A stretch of DNA of 6,797 bases, taken from NCBI GenBank assembly GCA_964551965.1, contig CAZKFB010000050.1, forward strand, positions 1 through 6,797, in the 5' to 3' direction. Below, one piece after another: positions 4,847-6,797 of this stretch (position 1 is its first letter; every line of letters begins with the position of its first letter). The position numbers and the translations under genes were made by a program. Source of the DNA: CAG-582 sp964551965. Lineage in GTDB: Bacteria > Bacillota_I > Bacilli_A > RF39 > UBA660. The notes beneath the pieces are model-generated. The model worked only from the letters and a program-made list of their open reading frames with translations. It ran no database searches and was not told where the DNA came from.

Positions 4847-6668
4847 ATTCAGTTCTTAATGCTTCTACTGGATCTTTCTTACTTGCCATACGAGATGGTA
4901 TTAGACCAGCAATTGTAGTTAAGACAATACTAATAATTACAAGTATTATGGCCCCCACTATAGGAAGTGATGCTATACCAGAAATATCAGTTACATTTTT
5001 AATTACTATATTAATAGGTATATTTAGAATAACAGTTACTAATATTCCAAGAATACCAGAACAAGATCCAACAATAAAGGTTTCAGCATTAAATACTCGA
5101 GAGATATCTTTCTTACTTGCACCAATAGCTCTTAAGATACCAATTTCTTTTGTCCTTTCAAGAACACTTATATAAGTAATAATACCAATCATAATACTAG
5201 ATACAATCAAAGATATAGCTACGAATGCAATTAAGACGTAACTAACAGTATTAACAATACTTGTAACACCTTTCATCATCATACCAACGATATCAGTATA
5301 TCTTAGTTTTTCATCTTCATCTTTATCTTTGTTATAGTCATCAATAATACTTTCTATTTTTTCTTTTGAATCAAAATCGATTGGATAAATATTTATCGTG
5401 TCCGGATTTTCTAAATCTGCAACTCCAAGTTTAGCTAAATTAGATTCATATGTTGCACTTGCATTATCGGAATATGTCTTCATTAATTCTGCTAATTCGC
5501 TTTCACTTAGTTTACTTAAAGCTGCTAGTTGTTCTTTAGATAAATTCTTAACATCAAATTCTCCGTCATCACTGAATTTAGATCCCGTAAAGACATTCTT
5601 TTCCGGATTCTTCTTTTGACTCTTAACAATTTCTGAATCATTTATTTTATTGATTAAATGTTCCATTAGATCATGATTATATCCAACTAACCCAGCTCCA
5701 TTAGAACCGATAATAGCACCCTCTTGAGGTTTTAGTATACCAACTATTTTTATTGAATCAGCATCTTTTAATACTTTTTTCATATAGTCTTCATTATTTT
5801 TATTATCAATCCAAGCCCCATTTTTCTTAGAATAATAATCAGTATTTAAAACTAATTTAAACGATAATCCTAATAAATCACTAGTCTTATAAGAAGTAGA
5901 TTCAAACTTTACTTCTTTGCCAGAAATCATATTATTAAATTGCTCTTTTAAAACACTTTGATCTAATATACCTAAACTATATAAAGTATAATCACTTATT
6001 GTATTATCTTCCGATACTACTAATACAACTTCATTATAGTTTTTAGGCCACTCTCCATCTACTAATTCATATTGTTGTTTTAATAAAGACTCATTATCTA
6101 ACATTTCAAAGAAGACATTGTAATTTGATAAATATCCATCATAAGCTGATGAGATACCGGAAGTACTCATACCAATACAGTCAAATACTTGAGTTGGATT
6201 AACTTGTAATACTTCATCTTTAGAATCTTTATATAAATTTAATTGAACATTATAACCATATTGAATAGATGATACATATTTATTAATATCAGTTTTATCA
6301 CTTTCAATATATTTTTTGAAAGATTTTAAGTCATTCTTTTCAACAGTTTGACTCATTGTTGTGAACATATCCCCCATTATATTAACCGAATGAATTAAAT
6401 CGTCATCATACTTTTCTTCTTCACTACTACCTGTTAAACTTTCTATCATTGAGCCCATATCAATCGTTTCTTTTTGAAGAGATATTGGATAACTAGATAA
6501 AGTTTCTTCTTCAACACGATCAATGTATGCCTGAATACCATTAGATAAAGATAATATTAAAGCAATACCAATAATACCAATAGAACCAGCAAAACTAGTT
6601 AAAACTGTTCTTCCCTTTTTAGTTAATAAATTATTTAATGATAATGAAAGAGCTGTTAAGAAACTCAT
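4845..6668 (-). CDS. MacB/FtsX-type ABC exporter permease domain (607 aa)
   Basis: Membrane part of an ABC exporter of the MacB/LolC type, which moves substrates such as peptides or lipids outwards using energy from a paired ATPase. Four transmembrane helices are visible: about 21-42, 474-500, 530-553 and 568-590. A large extracytoplasmic domain of about 430 residues separates the first two, as is typical. Family hallmarks are KKGRTVLTSFAGSIGIIGIA near the start, ERTKEIGILRAIGASKKDI at 504-522 (the coupling loop to the ATPase) and PSRMASKKDPVEALRTE at the end. The substrate cannot be inferred. The ATG at 6668 has only a distant AAGAAG and no good Shine-Dalgarno, while the frame stays open upstream to a TGA at 6744. 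Many Firmicutes homologues are single ATPase-permease polypeptides, so this may be the 3' part of one interrupted gene. Stop is TAA, within the terminator. Confidence 0.9.
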   Translation of the reverse strand: MSFLTALSLSLNNLLTKKGRTVLTSFAGSIGIIGIALILSLSNGIQAYIDRVEEETLSSYPISLQKETIDMGSMIESLTGSSEEEKYDDDLIHSVNIMGDMFTTMSQTVEKNDLKSFKKYIESDKTDINKYVSSIQYGYNVQLNLYKDSKDEVLQVNPTQVFDCIGMSTSGISSAYDGYLSNYNVFFEMLDNESLLKQQYELVDGEWPKNYNEVVLVVSEDNTISDYTLYSLGILDQSVLKEQFNNMISGKEVKFESTSYKTSDLLGLSFKLVLNTDYYSKKNGAWIDNKNNEDYMKKVLKDADSIKIVGILKPQEGAIIGSNGAGLVGYNHDLMEHLINKINDSEIVKSQKKNPEKNVFTGSKFSDDGEFDVKNLSKEQLAALSKLSESELAELMKTYSDNASATYESNLAKLGVADLENPDTINIYPIDFDSKEKIESIIDDYNKDKDEDEKLRYTDIVGMMMKGVTSIVNTVSYVLIAFVAISLIVSSIMIGIITYISVLERTKEIGILRAIGASKKDISRVFNAETFIVGSCSGILGILVTVILNIPINIVIKNVTDISGIASLPIVGAIILVIISIVLTTIAGLIPSRMASKKDPVEALRTE

Positions 6669-6743
6669 ATGAGTTTTATACTTCTTTTGTTTCTCTTTTT
6701 CTTCTTTTTTATCATTAAATGGATTAGTATCATTAGTTATTTC

Positions 6744-6746
6744 TCA
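6744..6746 (-). other. In-frame TGA interrupting an ATPase-permease fusion frame
   Basis: Codons either side are GAT and GAA, in a context reading D-stop-E-I. The frame is open on both sides, from the right edge to the permease stop at 4845. Candidates are a nonsense mutation, a base-call error or a recoded codon. No other gene here ends in TGA: complete genes use TAA (5) or TAG (3). Confidence 0.75.
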
Positions 6747-6797
6747 ATCAGTTAAAGAAACTATTCTTGTAGAATATTTTTCTGCAAGTTCTGGATT
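6744..6797 (-). CDS. ABC exporter ATP-binding domain, C-terminal end, 5' part outside window
   Basis: Seventeen sense codons (NPELAEKYSTRIVSLTD) and a TGA are visible. This matches the segment right after the H-loop histidine of MacB/LolD-type ATPases, where THNPELAxxYSTRIIxLxDGxI is standard. The Walker A, Walker B and signature motifs lie to the right of the window. The TGA falls where DG(E/K)I should follow. After it the same frame reads EITNDTNPF, which is the usual continuation, and then a Lys/Glu linker into the permease. Hence the stop looks inserted by a GGA to TGA change. If it is a true stop, the ATPase loses only its extreme end and might still work. Confidence 0.82.
   Translation of the reverse strand, partial: NPELAEKYSTRIVSLTD

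Noticed and set aside
4948..5175. Plus-strand open frame of 75 codons
   Set aside because: Antisense to the conserved C-terminal helices of the permease, whose family motifs prove the other strand codes.
5398..5619. Plus-strand open frame of 73 codons
   Set aside because: Antisense to the permease outer domain, with no promoter or ribosome site.
1..6797. Window-wide use of TGA as Gly (code 25) or Trp (code 4)
   Set aside because: The other genes contain many GGN glycines and four TGG tryptophans with no internal TGA, which heavy recoding would not leave. One TGA is insufficient.

Overview
The window is strongly AT-rich. Every gene I can support lies on the minus strand, so the window reads right to left. 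Strong AAGGAG/AGGAGG ribosome binding sites, sigma-A type promoters, lysine/asparagine/isoleucine-rich proteins, small sortase-independent membrane and secreted proteins, and a MacB-type ABC exporter permease together suggest a low-GC Firmicutes/Bacilli-like genome. It resembles the uncultured, small-genome gut lineages near the Mollicutes. That placement is inference from composition and protein style; there is no rRNA or marker gene here.

Right end (4820-6797): a MacB/FtsX-type ABC exporter. The last 17 sense codons of an ATP-binding domain enter from the right edge and are cut by an in-frame TGA at 6744-6746. The same frame then runs open through a charged linker into a 607-residue permease. 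In many Firmicutes these two parts are one polypeptide, and the TGA stands where the family usually has glycine. It therefore looks like a single-base nonsense change (GGA to TGA), a sequencing error or a recoded codon. A Rho-independent terminator overlaps the permease stop codon.

Middle (2490-4790): a three-gene operon with an extended -10 promoter. It encodes a 560-residue soluble protein of unknown function, a 65-residue helical protein and a 121-residue protein. The genes overlap or nearly abut, and the operon ends in a terminator whose loop contains the last stop codon. None can be assigned a function; the large protein has a segment that looks like a degenerate transglutaminase-like fold.

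Left end (1-2480): a five-gene operon with a near-consensus promoter only about 10 bases beyond the previous terminator. It encodes, in order, a 294-residue single-pass protein (Asn-rich cytoplasmic tail, Thr/Pro stalk with eight NPx repeats, C-terminal extracellular domain), a 183-residue and a 116-residue membrane-anchored protein, a 130-residue secreted protein, and a paralogue of the latter that runs off the left edge and may be a lipoprotein. The genes share modules: 294 and 116 share a C-terminal domain, 183 and 116 share a membrane anchor, and the last two are tandem duplicates. This looks like a cell-envelope surface-protein cassette built by duplication and module shuffling, and it is the most likely undescribed system in the window.

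No rRNA, tRNA, CRISPR array, insertion sequence or riboswitch was seen. The only gaps between genes are the two short terminator/promoter regions, so no stretch over 300 bases lacks a gene.
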